A DNA stretch of 64,000 bases from Neptunicella plasticusilytica. Its GTDB lineage: Bacteria; Pseudomonadota; Gammaproteobacteria; Enterobacterales; Alteromonadaceae. Each line of letters starts with the position of its first letter. Position 1 is the stretch's first letter. This document shows positions 1-9,200 of the stretch, piece by piece. A model generated the notes under the pieces. It was not told where the DNA came from and did not search any database. It worked only from the letters and a program-made list of their open reading frames with translations. The stretch spans positions 3,534,001-3,598,000 of the forward strand of contig NZ_CP150481.1 of the NCBI RefSeq assembly GCF_047922965.1, written 5' to 3'. Both the position numbers and the translations under genes were made by a program.

Positions 1-1663
1 TTTCGGCAAAACCGTTAAAATAGCTGGTGAGTTGTACCTGCGATAATGTTGCCCTGCGCCATTTGCCTTCGGCTTCAGTTTGCTGCTGGAACGCTTCGTT
101 GATCAGAAGATCCAGCGCGTCTTCTTTAGTCATGCCCAGCACCTGGACGCTATAGTCCAGTATGGTATTAACCACAACGCGCAAATTCCACTTATCGTAC
201 ATCAGCCACATTTCCGGCTCATTGTTGCCATAACCGGATTCCAGCATCATTTTCTCGGCATACACTGCCCAGCCTTCAATCATGGCACCATTGCCCAGGA
301 TAGACTTGATCTTGCTGGGTGATTTATTGGCATGGACTAACTGGGTGTAATGGCCGGGCAAGGCTTCATGAATGTTCAGGATCTGCAGAATCCAGTGGTT
401 ATATTCGCGCAAATAGCTTTCGGCCTGCTCATCGGTGTAATCGTCCAGCGGAGTCACATTGTAATAGGTATTGGCGGTGGCATCGTAAGGGCCGGGCGCA
501 TTCACCGACGCGCCTGCCACACCACGCTGATATTCCGGTGTTTCACGCACCACCAATGGCCGGGTCGGATCCATATCGAGCAAATCATGCTGGATAATAT
601 AGTCTTCAATAATCGGCATCTGACGGCGAATTTCATCCACAAACTCGTCGCGTTTAACATGATTAACCGACAAATGATCAATCAGTTGTTTAACTGCCTG
701 TAACTTGATAGCGGGCATGTCGCTATCAGGAAAGTATTTGGGCCATAACTGCTCAGTGATACTTATCATATCCTGATGCAACTTTTGCTTGGCTTCTATC
801 GCCTTTTGATACAACTCTTTGGCGGTGTAATCCGATACGATATCGTATTTGAATTTTTGCTCATAAAGCACTTCGCCAATGCGGAAATCTTTGGCACCAC
901 CATCGACCAGCACACTGCGCTTATCCTGTAAAAAAGCGATATAGTCGTTAATCGCCTCAACAGAAGCAGCAAGCAATGGTTCAAATTGCTGCTTTTGTTG
1001 ATCGCTTAATGACGATTGTTGCAAACTAGTCGGTATTGATTCGGTAAAGATACCTAATGCCCCTTTGCTTTGCTGAATGGCTAAATCAGTGTGTTCCAAC
1101 GTCGGTTGGGTAATATTTTGTTTGGCGGCCGCATAATAGGCAGGCACCTTTTGCAAACGCTTCAACACTGCCAATAAACGTTCATCCAGCGGTTTATAGT
1201 CGGTATTAAGAATAACCCCAAAAGCGCTGGCCACATTAAAATTGGACGGGTCCCATTGGTCAGATTTAAAGGAATCCCGGTACCAAATGGTTGATTCAAT
1301 CTGGTTTTTAATCAATGCATAATCGGTGGCATTGCTATCTGACAGCTGAGTCAACTCAAACTGGTTTAATTTATCCAGTGTAGCCTGCAGATAAGCATTT
1401 TCTTTTTGTTGTTGCTGATCATCCGGAATCGTCAGTACATCATCGTATTGATAGTAACCTACATAGATCCCGTAATTGGGGTAGATACGCCAGGTATCCT
1501 CTAAAAATCGGGTTTTAAACTGATCAAATTGAGTGTTTTGATCAACTGAAGCGCTTAATTGCGTTTCAGGCGCAGAAGCTGAAGATTCGCTTGTCGACGG
1601 AGCGGGTTGACTACAGCCGGCCAGCAAGCTGCCAATCAGTAAAGTCATTGCGGTTTTATACAT
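1..1663 (-). CDS. DUF885-family lipoprotein, probable zinc peptidase (C-terminus cut by window edge)
   Basis: About 554 codons are open on the minus strand and run off the left edge, so perhaps the last 50 residues are missing. The start at 1663 gives a lipoprotein signal with lipobox LLAGC and Cys at residue 17. An in-frame ATG 12 bases upstream is also possible; neither has a strong ribosome site. The motif HEALPGH is read from 370 to 350 and is the hallmark of DUF885 proteins, which resemble gluzincin peptidases where HExxxGH-type histidines bind metal. The expected location is a lipid-anchored periplasmic face. Substrate is unknown. The family call is firm from the motif and the preceding conserved tract of Trp, Tyr and Pro residues; peptidase activity is family inference. 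Confidence 0.85.
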   Translation of the reverse strand, partial: MYKTAMTLLIGSLLAGCSQPAPSTSESSASAPETQLSASVDQNTQFDQFKTRFLEDTWRIYPNYGIYVGYYQYDDVLTIPDDQQQQKENAYLQATLDKLNQFELTQLSDSNATDYALIKNQIESTIWYRDSFKSDQWDPSNFNVASAFGVILNTDYKPLDERLLAVLKRLQKVPAYYAAAKQNITQPTLEHTDLAIQQSKGALGIFTESIPTSLQQSSLSDQQKQQFEPLLAASVEAINDYIAFLQDKRSVLVDGGAKDFRIGEVLYEQKFKYDIVSDYTAKELYQKAIEAKQKLHQDMISITEQLWPKYFPDSDMPAIKLQAVKQLIDHLSVNHVKRDEFVDEIRRQMPIIEDYIIQHDLLDMDPTRPLVVRETPEYQRGVAGASVNAPGPYDATANTYYNVTPLDDYTDEQAESYLREYNHWILQILNIHEALPGHYTQLVHANKSPSKIKSILGNGAMIEGWAVYAEKMMLESGYGNNEPEMWLMYDKWNLRVVVNTILDYSVQVLGMTKEDALDLLINEAFQQQTEAEGKWRRATLSQVQLTSYFNGFAE

Positions 1664-1780
1664 TGGGCAATCCATTAGGGTCTGTTGACCTTAGTATTAT
1701 TGTTATTCGGGAACATCCAAGACTAGCTTATTGCATCGAAGCCGCCAAACAAATAAGGCTTTTATAAAGGCGTAAATGTA

Positions 1781-1805
1781 AAAAAAACCGGCATTAAGCC
1801 GGTTT
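1781..1805 (-). terminator. Rho-independent terminator of the PEP-CTERM gene
   Basis: A perfect 8-bp stem AAACCGGC/GCCGGTTT with a 5-nt loop is followed on the minus strand by a run of T. It sits just downstream of the stop of the PEP-CTERM gene and separates it from the DUF885 gene. Confidence 0.85.
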
Positions 1806-1835
1806 CATCGTCACTATAATTTTCTTGCAGAAAAT

Positions 1836-2633
1836 TTACTTTGTTTTACGTTTTCGTGCTGCACCCAAGCCTAACAAACCTGCAGCAAAAATAAGCAGTG
1901 AAGCTGGCTCCGGAACCTGAGTAGAACCGCCTTGGCCAACAATGATCTGGATTGAAGTGCTGGCGACAAGCGCATTCTGACCGGCAGGATCATAGGCGCT
2001 TAGCATAATGTCATATGTGCCATCTACCGTAGGATCAAAACCTGGAATAAACCAATGAGGTTTCCAGGAGTTTTGCGCCAGATTATTGTCAGCTAACAAC
2101 GCTGTATAAGAGGCAATGTCCGTTGCTTCTGTACCGGCACTTTGTGCAGTAGTATTGTCGCCAATACTATGATCCCAATGACCGTCTGCTTCTCCAGTAT
2201 TAAAACCATTGATGGGATCAAAAACAAAAAAGTTGGTGCCGAGACTAGGATCCATATCCAGCGCCAATTCATAGACTAAATCGTCGAGATTTAATCCAAG
2301 TAAATTATCGTCAAAATTAGTATTAATTGACCACTCAAAGCTCCAGGTTGCGGTGCTACCACTTTGAGTTGGTGCCACCCCTGCATCAAAGTAGTACATG
2401 CCGGGATTGAATTCGTTAAATGTATTTTCCGGAATACCGCTGGCATTGTGGCGAAGTTTGCCACGCAATCCGAGCTCTACGCCCATTTGAGCATTCTGAT
2501 CAACAGTGAAACTGCCGTTAGACACACCACTTCCGAAAATAACATTATTGGTGACCAACGCTGCTGATGCGTTACCAGAAAAGATGGCAGCCAATGCAAA
2601 GGCTGATATTGCGATTTTATTTATATGTTTCAT
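1836..2633 (-). CDS. Secreted PEP-CTERM sorting-domain protein
   Basis: 265 residues from ATG at 2633 (a TTG one codon upstream is less likely). An N-terminal signal peptide ends near NASA. The C-terminus has the tripartite PEP-CTERM signal: VPEPAS, a hydrophobic helix (LLIFAAGLLGLGAA), then the basic tail RKRKTK. Such tails are recognised by exosortase (EpsH/XrtA), which processes proteins for the cell surface or biofilm matrix. The central 200 residues are rich in Asn, Asp, Gly and aromatic residues, suggesting a beta-sandwich, but I recognise no named domain. No exosortase gene lies in the window. The gene is monocistronic, with its own terminator, and diverges from the sigma-factor operon. 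Confidence 0.88.
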   Translation of the reverse strand: MKHINKIAISAFALAAIFSGNASAALVTNNVIFGSGVSNGSFTVDQNAQMGVELGLRGKLRHNASGIPENTFNEFNPGMYYFDAGVAPTQSGSTATWSFEWSINTNFDDNLLGLNLDDLVYELALDMDPSLGTNFFVFDPINGFNTGEADGHWDHSIGDNTTAQSAGTEATDIASYTALLADNNLAQNSWKPHWFIPGFDPTVDGTYDIMLSAYDPAGQNALVASTSIQIIVGQGGSTQVPEPASLLIFAAGLLGLGAARKRKTK

Positions 2634-2900
2634 CAACTTATCCCCATTTATAAGTTTATTGAAATTAGATGTTTTTTTATGAAGAAATTGTATCCAGGGG
2701 TTATATATTCAAATACCATGCCAACAAAAAACAAGATAAATATCAACAAGTTAAATTAATCCACAACACCGAGCCTGACGACTGTGTAAATTATTCTGAC
2801 ACCTCTGCTCCAATACAGAGTGACCTTTGTCAAAAGTTCCTGTTTCGTTTTCATGGGCCGTGCTCACAACAATCATTCCCATATTCGTCAAGTTGGTGTA

Positions 2901-2915
2901 GGTTAATAATTAACC
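2901..2915. promoter_or_regulatory. Palindrome upstream of the sigma-factor operon
   Basis: GGTTAATAATTAACC is a 7-bp inverted repeat around a single central base, 44 bases before the sigma-factor start. It is a candidate operator or part of the promoter. The rest of the divergent spacer (2634-2959) holds no convincing gene: an open frame at 2669-2935 has no ribosome site and reads like chance. A GGAG ribosome site lies at 2945-2948. Confidence 0.4.
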
Positions 2916-2959
2916 AAATAACAATAACAACCTAATCTATAAGTTGGAGAACTGTTCTG

Positions 2960-3760
2960 ATGGACAAGAGCGGTCAACAGAATAATTCCACCGCGTCCGA
3001 TTTCGACACGGAAACATTAGTCACCCGAATTACATCAGGGGATCGGTCAGCAGAACAATTGCTGGCAAACAGATACTGGCGCGGCCTGACCTTTGTGCTC
3101 AACCGGCAAACAGACGATAAAGAGCTGGTAGCAGATTTGGTGCAAGACACTTTCATTATTGTCATTACAAAAGCGCGTAACGGTGCAATAGACAATCCCG
3201 CAGCACTGAGTGCTTTTATTCGTCAAACCGGCATTAACTTGCTGATAGCCCATTACCGAAAAGAAAAACGTCGGGCAACCCAACCCGATGACGATATTGA
3301 CATTCGTGTGCCGACAGATGCTCTCGGCATGTCACACTTACTGAATTCGGAAAAAGCTGTCCAGCTTGTTCAGCAGGTCATGCAAGAATTAAATACCAAA
3401 CGAGACTGCCAGATACTACAAAATTACTTTATCTACGAGCAGGACAAGAAACAGATTTGCGCCGATTTGCAACTATCAGCGGAGCATTTTGACCGAGTGC
3501 TGTTTCGAGCCAGACAACGACTCAAACAACTCATACTGCATAAATTGCATGACACACAGAGCAACAATATTAGCAGTAGTTTATTGACCATTACCCTGCT
3601 CGTCAGTTTGCAGGGATATCAGCAAACCACCATTAATCTGATTTTTTTTCATATTCAAATGAGAGAAACGGCTACTACAGCACACCTTTTCAATAAGCAG
3701 CCATGGAGTGGACGTCCATTTGAAAGTAAGTCGTTAACGACTGAATTGAGGCCCGGATGA
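2960..3760 (+). CDS. ECF-type RNA polymerase sigma factor with hydrophobic C-terminal extension
   Basis: 266 residues. Region 2 spans about residues 25-115 (the DLVQDTF helix and the following KARNGAIDNPAALSAFIRQ stretch are typical). Region 4 spans about 140-195, ending in an RARQRLKQLI helix. Normal ECF factors stop near here. This one continues for about 65 residues, including a hydrophobic stretch near residues 207-228 (SSLLTITLLVSLQGY) that could touch or enter the membrane. It is the first gene of a plus-strand operon and overlaps the next gene by the four bases ATGA, the usual layout of a sigma/anti-sigma pair. It probably transcribes this operon and perhaps distant genes. The sigma call is strong; the role of the extension is unknown. 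Confidence 0.88.
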   Translation: MDKSGQQNNSTASDFDTETLVTRITSGDRSAEQLLANRYWRGLTFVLNRQTDDKELVADLVQDTFIIVITKARNGAIDNPAALSAFIRQTGINLLIAHYRKEKRRATQPDDDIDIRVPTDALGMSHLLNSEKAVQLVQQVMQELNTKRDCQILQNYFIYEQDKKQICADLQLSAEHFDRVLFRARQRLKQLILHKLHDTQSNNISSSLLTITLLVSLQGYQQTTINLIFFHIQMRETATTAHLFNKQPWSGRPFESKSLTTELRPG

Positions 3761-4392
3761 GACCAATGGATGAAACTTATATTGCCGAGAACGACATTAA
3801 AAGACGTTATCTGCACAACAAACTCACAGCGGAAGAAACCGCTGAGTTTGAAGCCTATATATTGGATAAACCCGCACTGCTGGAGGAATTGGAGTTGGAT
3901 AGCGTTTTTATTTCGGCGTACCCCAATATGATGAAAAAAAGCCCCTTTTGGCGGAGCCTAACTGATAAATGGCTATGGCCAGGATTGGGAGTAGCAATAG
4001 GTGGAGCCTTAAGTGCCGCTATTATACTTATCGCTTTCATACCACAGACGTCCTTCGAATTATCAAAACAGAGTCCGGAAATTGTCTATCTGGAAACAAT
4101 GCGCAGTGTATCGGGCCGTACCAGTGTCCGTTTTTTACCATCGCAAGAAGAAAAGCTGCTTGTCATAGATACGGGATTGCGCGCTCGCGAACACGTCAAT
4201 CTAATACTGGAAAATGAAAGTGGAACCGTTAAGAACAATTGGTCCAGCATAACAACCAACAGCAACGGTGAACTAATAGTCATGTTGGTCAAAACCAGGC
4301 TTATCGGCGGAAATTACCGAATGACGGTAACTCCATTAGGTAGTAAGGAGCCTGTATTTAGCGTCCCTGTTAGTATTGAAATATCCAATTAA
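3757..4392 (+). CDS. Anti-sigma-factor-like single-pass membrane protein
   Basis: 211 residues. A GAGG ribosome site at 3747-3751 favours this ATG over one three codons later. Residues 8-50 resemble the cytoplasmic N-terminus of anti-sigma proteins (RRYLHNKLTAEETAEFEAYI..., with an acidic LEELELD helix) but lack the usual HxxxCxxC zinc site. One membrane segment lies near residues 70-95 (WPGLGVAIGGALSAAIILIAFI). The remaining 115 residues would be periplasmic and look beta-rich. Overlap with the sigma gene by ATGA strongly suggests that it controls that factor. It could sense an envelope signal and release sigma. The function rests on position and topology, not on a catalytic motif. Confidence 0.7.
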   Translation: MRPMDETYIAENDIKRRYLHNKLTAEETAEFEAYILDKPALLEELELDSVFISAYPNMMKKSPFWRSLTDKWLWPGLGVAIGGALSAAIILIAFIPQTSFELSKQSPEIVYLETMRSVSGRTSVRFLPSQEEKLLVIDTGLRAREHVNLILENESGTVKNNWSSITTNSNGELIVMLVKTRLIGGNYRMTVTPLGSKEPVFSVPVSIEISN

Positions 4393-4401
4393 GGAAAAAG
4401 C

Positions 4402-5784
4402 ATGAGTTGCAATGACCGACTTTTTCCAATATCCAGCTCGCAACCATTATTGTCAGGGGATCAAATTAAGGCACTGGCTAAACACATGCTCAGTGCCGAT
4501 GCCAGTACAACATCACCGATCGAATCCACGCACAAGTACGTAGCGGGATATACCTACCTAGGCCAGCTAATTGCTCACGATATCGTTCCTAAGACACGCC
4601 CAAGCTATTTCGACAGAATGACGACACCCAGCCTTAATTTGGACAGTATCTACGGCGATCTGTCAGACCAAACAATATATTTTTTGTTCGATAACGAAGG
4701 AAGATTCCAACCCAATTCTAGCAACAGCTATGATTTATATCGGGGCCGAGCAAACGAGGCTTTGATTCCTGACCCCCGCAACGATGAAAATGTTATAGTG
4801 GCGCAACTGCATCGCCTATGGCAACAAGTACACAATTGGGTAATAGAGGACTTTGTTGCCCCTCATTGCCGAGATATAAAAGCACGTATACACGAAGCAA
4901 AAAGTATCGTTACCGCTCTTTTTCATCTAGTTGTTATTGAAGATTTCCTATTCGAAACCTTAGAACCGGAAACCTATAATTGCTATTTCAGCGACTGGCA
5001 TGAATACATACTGCAGTTCACCCACCCGTTAACTGCGATTCCTCTGGAGTTTTCTCACGCTGCATTTCGTTTTGGCCACAGCATGACCCGCGCCCGATAT
5101 ATTCTTAATCAGGACAATACTGATAATCCGGTCCATTTATTGTCCTTAATACGGCAACGTAATTCAGGCTCAATCTCCAATGAACATAAAATTGACTGGA
5201 CAAACTTTTTTGGAGCGGATGCACAGGAAGCTGCAAAGATTGATCTGCAAATAACCTCAGGCATGGATTCCATCCCGCTGGAAGGCAATATCGTCTATCT
5301 CAACCTCATGGCGGCCGACCATGCCAGGATTCCCAGCGGATATGCGGTACTGGATTGGTTAAACACACATCAAAAGACACTGGCTACGGATATTAACCTG
5401 GCGCAGTTTCCCGAAGTCACCGCAGGTGCAGAAAGAAATTTACGACCAGTCTATGACGAATTAACTGATAACTTTAAAAACCGGACCTTACCACTATGGC
5501 TATATGTTCTCAGAGAGTCGGCACTATCGGCCTATCCTGACTATCGATTTAGAAAAACCAGGTTAGGAAAAGTAGGCAGTGTCATCGTAGCCGAAGTACT
5601 GCGTCAGTCCATAATATCTTGCTATTTGCCAAATGGAGGCCACCACCCACTGGACAAAAAAACTCATCTGGAGATGATAAAACAATGCGCTAGCGAGCCT
5701 TACAGACAGATTGTTACCCAATATCCAAACCAAAAATTGAGTATGTCGAATCTCATTACATTTATCAGCAAACCAAAAGGATAG
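4402..5784 (+). CDS. Animal-type haem peroxidase family protein
   Basis: 460 residues, nine bases after the previous gene. The An_peroxidase signatures appear in order: GQLIAHDI with distal His59, a LDSIYG calcium-region motif, DPRNDEN with the distal Arg126 and a Glu at 129, and FRFGHSM with proximal His226. In mammalian relatives an Asp just before the distal His and a Glu three after the Arg bind haem covalently. Here the Asp is Ala58, while Glu129 is kept, so only one ester link could form. No clear signal peptide is visible, so the enzyme may be cytoplasmic or exported by another route. It likely uses hydrogen peroxide to oxidise halides or organic donors. Its place inside a sigma-controlled envelope operon suggests stress or defence. 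Confidence 0.85.
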   Translation: MSCNDRLFPISSSQPLLSGDQIKALAKHMLSADASTTSPIESTHKYVAGYTYLGQLIAHDIVPKTRPSYFDRMTTPSLNLDSIYGDLSDQTIYFLFDNEGRFQPNSSNSYDLYRGRANEALIPDPRNDENVIVAQLHRLWQQVHNWVIEDFVAPHCRDIKARIHEAKSIVTALFHLVVIEDFLFETLEPETYNCYFSDWHEYILQFTHPLTAIPLEFSHAAFRFGHSMTRARYILNQDNTDNPVHLLSLIRQRNSGSISNEHKIDWTNFFGADAQEAAKIDLQITSGMDSIPLEGNIVYLNLMAADHARIPSGYAVLDWLNTHQKTLATDINLAQFPEVTAGAERNLRPVYDELTDNFKNRTLPLWLYVLRESALSAYPDYRFRKTRLGKVGSVIVAEVLRQSIISCYLPNGGHHPLDKKTHLEMIKQCASEPYRQIVTQYPNQKLSMSNLITFISKPKG

Positions 5785-5788
5785 AACA

Positions 5789-6265
5789 ATGCAACTTCCC
5801 GAAGATATCAAAAAATGGTTGACTCAAGAAGCCTATGTCAGCGACGTCGACTACTCTCAAATTCCTGAATTGGAAGAATATCATCCCACTGCCTACAGCA
5901 TGCCGGTACCCGAAGCACACCGCCAGAAAACCAATGTTGTATTTACAACAGACAAAGATTGGCATGTTAAAGTCATACTAAATGGCAATATAGGTGAAAA
6001 ATGGCCAGAAATAGCGGTTAAAATACTCGATCATGCCGAGTTCATCGTAGGCTCCCGGGACAAATTACATTCACAAAGGATTGCAATTAGAGACGTATTA
6101 AATGGCAACACGCTAAGAGGGTGGACTCATGTCACCATTTTTATTAGTTATTCGTTAGATAGCCAAGGAAGGAGTTATCAGTCAGAGCTATTTTGGGAAA
6201 AACACGTTGGGCCCAAGTCGGACAATATCGTTTCAGGTAATACCAGTTATACTTGGCGTGAGTAA
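5789..6265 (+). CDS. Conserved-looking small protein of unknown function
   Basis: 158 residues, starting four bases after the peroxidase stop, with AGGATAG just upstream as ribosome site. It has no signal peptide, membrane segment or cysteine. The middle is a strand-rich stretch (TNVVFTTDKDWHVKVILNGN, then HVTIFISYSL near residue 120), and it ends in an aromatic TSYTWRE. I recognise no family. Tight coupling between the peroxidase and the CHAT gene suggests that it belongs to the same pathway, perhaps as a partner of the peroxidase. It is certainly expressed as part of the operon if the operon is functional. Confidence 0.72.
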   Translation: MQLPEDIKKWLTQEAYVSDVDYSQIPELEEYHPTAYSMPVPEAHRQKTNVVFTTDKDWHVKVILNGNIGEKWPEIAVKILDHAEFIVGSRDKLHSQRIAIRDVLNGNTLRGWTHVTIFISYSLDSQGRSYQSELFWEKHVGPKSDNIVSGNTSYTWRE

Positions 6266-6284
6266 CTAAACTCAAGGTCTCATT

Positions 6285-9200
6285 TTGACGGTTTATAGCG
6301 GAATCAACCGTTTTGTTCAAAAACTGTTGATTCCTACCACTCTGCTTTTGCTGTTTAACTCATTAGTGACCAGCGCGGATGAGCGTTCTGTTGCAACCCA
6401 AAAATACTTGTTCGATATCGCCTCAAAAATAAACCAACGCCACTTTTTCAAGTTGGTGAGTCCCAAAGTAAACGTCACTATTAAGTTGTGGAAGAATGAT
6501 AAATTAATCAGATCAATGCAGGGGCCACCACAAATAATCCAGACTGAGTACTTCTCGATCGATTTTACCGATGAAGGAAAGTACATGTTGGAGGTAGTAC
6601 CAGAAATAGATGCCCTTTATCACCCTGATGATATTGAAGTCACTCAGATACCAATGACATCAGACCAACTGCCGTATTATTTGGTATTGGAATCAGTCAC
6701 ACTGCATTGGCAACAAGACAACTCCCGCTCATTTATCTTGAACCAGCTTCAGCAAGTACTGACCTCTGGTAGAATTCCCCCAGACATCCAGTGCTCATTA
6801 CGTCAGACACTTTACGCTATGTTGGTTAATATGGGGAAATTTCAACAGTCATTGTCTGCGGCCTCCGACATGCTGGATGGTTATCGTTCAGAGATTACCG
6901 AATGCACTATAGGTAAGCTTTTGCTGGCAGACAGTAATTTTAATCTGTATCGATTTGCCGAAGCAGAAAGTGAGTTCCGTGAGTTGACACAGCCTGATCT
7001 GCAGCTGGTCAAGCAAATCAATCCAGAATTAACAAGCTACGCGTTGCTTAAATACGGTTTCAGCCAGATATTAAATGGCGCATCCTTGGGGGATTTGGCA
7101 AAAATAAATGACGGCAAGTCGACTATTGATAGCCTTTATTTAAAATTAGACAGTGAGAACCGGTTAGATCTCATGCCCGAGTGGTATAATGCGCAGGCAA
7201 CGTACTACTCTGTCTCCAGTGACTATATCTCAGCCGGTCAAATGTTAAATCTGGCTATCGAAGCAAAACAAAAACTGGCCCATCCACTGGATATTGCACC
7301 TTATCTGAATAATTTGGCCATGACCTATCTCTGGACCGGAAAATTGGCAGAAGCACAGCAAACGATGCGTCGTTCAATCCAGCTAGCCAGGCAACAAAAT
7401 AACTTCATCGCCTTAGCGACACAAACGGCTAACCTGGCTGCCACTTACGCATACATCGGAGATTGGATAACCGCAAAACGCTACTATCAGCGCTCTCTTG
7501 AACTAACAGACATGCATAATCCAGATGAAGGAAGATATAAAGTTTATCTGGAATTGGCCAGAATCTCAGCTTTAACACATCAATACGATGATGCGATAAC
7601 CTGGCTGCTTAAAAGTGAAAAAGACTCGTTGATACGACAACCAGAAAAACTGGCTTTGATTTATGCCCGAATTGCTGAGGCTTTTCAGCAGCTGAACAAC
7701 CCTGAAGAAAGCCTTAAATACCTTGATCTGGCCCTGCAACGTCAAACAACGCTTAGCCGCAACAAAGACAAAGCCGATCTTTACATCTCACTTGCCACAT
7801 ATTACCTAAATCAAGGTCAAATCAGCACAAGCGAAAGTTTTCTAGAACGGGCCGAGAGAATGCTCGAACAAGGCACCGCCGCCCAACTTAGTTATCATCA
7901 CTTACGTATTTTGACGTTACTGGCCAATACTCAAATTCGGCATGAAACGCAGGTTCAAACAGTAAGAACCCATTTTGTTAAAGCATTTACCTTTATAAAA
8001 AATGTTGAACAAACGCTGGACTTTGAGAAATTGGGCCCTAGCTGGATGAATCAAGTCAGGGCATTGATGGATACCTATCTGAATTATCTGTTTTTATCTG
8101 ATTCCTCCCCCAATTACCTTGCTGCCTTTGATATTATCGAACAATATCAATCCAGCGTGTTAAAAAGGAGCCGCGCATACTATAACAATGTGAATGAAAA
8201 TTCTGGGGAAGAAAGGCAATCTGCGTGGAAAGAAAAGATAATCGCTGAGGCAGCGGTAATAGATGCGCTGACTGAGTCAGAAAAACAACAGGCTTTAGAG
8301 CAACTGGATGTTGCCAATGAAAAATATCAGCAAGTTCGAACGGTGAAGCAACACCCCGATAGCACTTTGTCTATCCACCAAATCCAGACTCGACTGGAAG
8401 AACATCAAGCTCTTTTGCGCTATTTTCGTACCCCACAAACCGACATATTATTCTATATCAGCAAAAATGAATGGCACGCCGAAACCGTTGATCTAACGCA
8501 ATGGGATGAGTGGCTGGCAAACAATAAACACGCTGAGATTTTTTCCCAAATAAAAGGGGAAAGTTTGTTACCTGTTGCCTGGATTAAAAAGCAAGAGATT
8601 AACAAGTTAGTCATTATTCCGGACGGGAACCTTCATCTATTACCTTTTTCAGCTCTTTCGATTAGTGCAGAAAATGGCGGTGAGCAGTTTCTGACAACAG
8701 AGGTTGAAATAGTGAGAACATATTCAGCAAGTACTTACTTCTCTTCTGTAGCAATAGATAAAGCATCCGGACAATATGATATAGCGATATTCGCCAATCC
8801 TGCTTTCGATATTGAATATAACCCTGCGTATAGCAGAGACAATATTGAGCATTTACGCTCATGGGGAAAAAGTCTGACGCCACTATTATGGACAGCAAAA
8901 GAATCTGAAAATATTCAAAATATATTCGCTTCCAGGCGAATTAATTTAGCCACTGGAACTCAGGCAACAAGCAGCAGATTGATGTCCAAAGATGCACGCT
9001 ATGCGACACTATTACATATTGCGACACATGGTTATTTCGACCCTGAAAATCCTGAGATTGTTGGGCTGGCAACATCCTATGTGGATGACAATCCTAACTA
9101 TACAGCCGGATTTTTATCATTAAGCCAATTGCTTAGTCAGCCATTTCATTCCCATCTTGTCGTCATCAGTGGTTGTGAAACTCTACTAGGAGAATTAACG

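Noticed and set aside
2669..2935. Open frame of 88 codons between the PEP-CTERM and sigma genes
   Set aside because: No ribosome site, no domain, and it covers the divergent promoter region.
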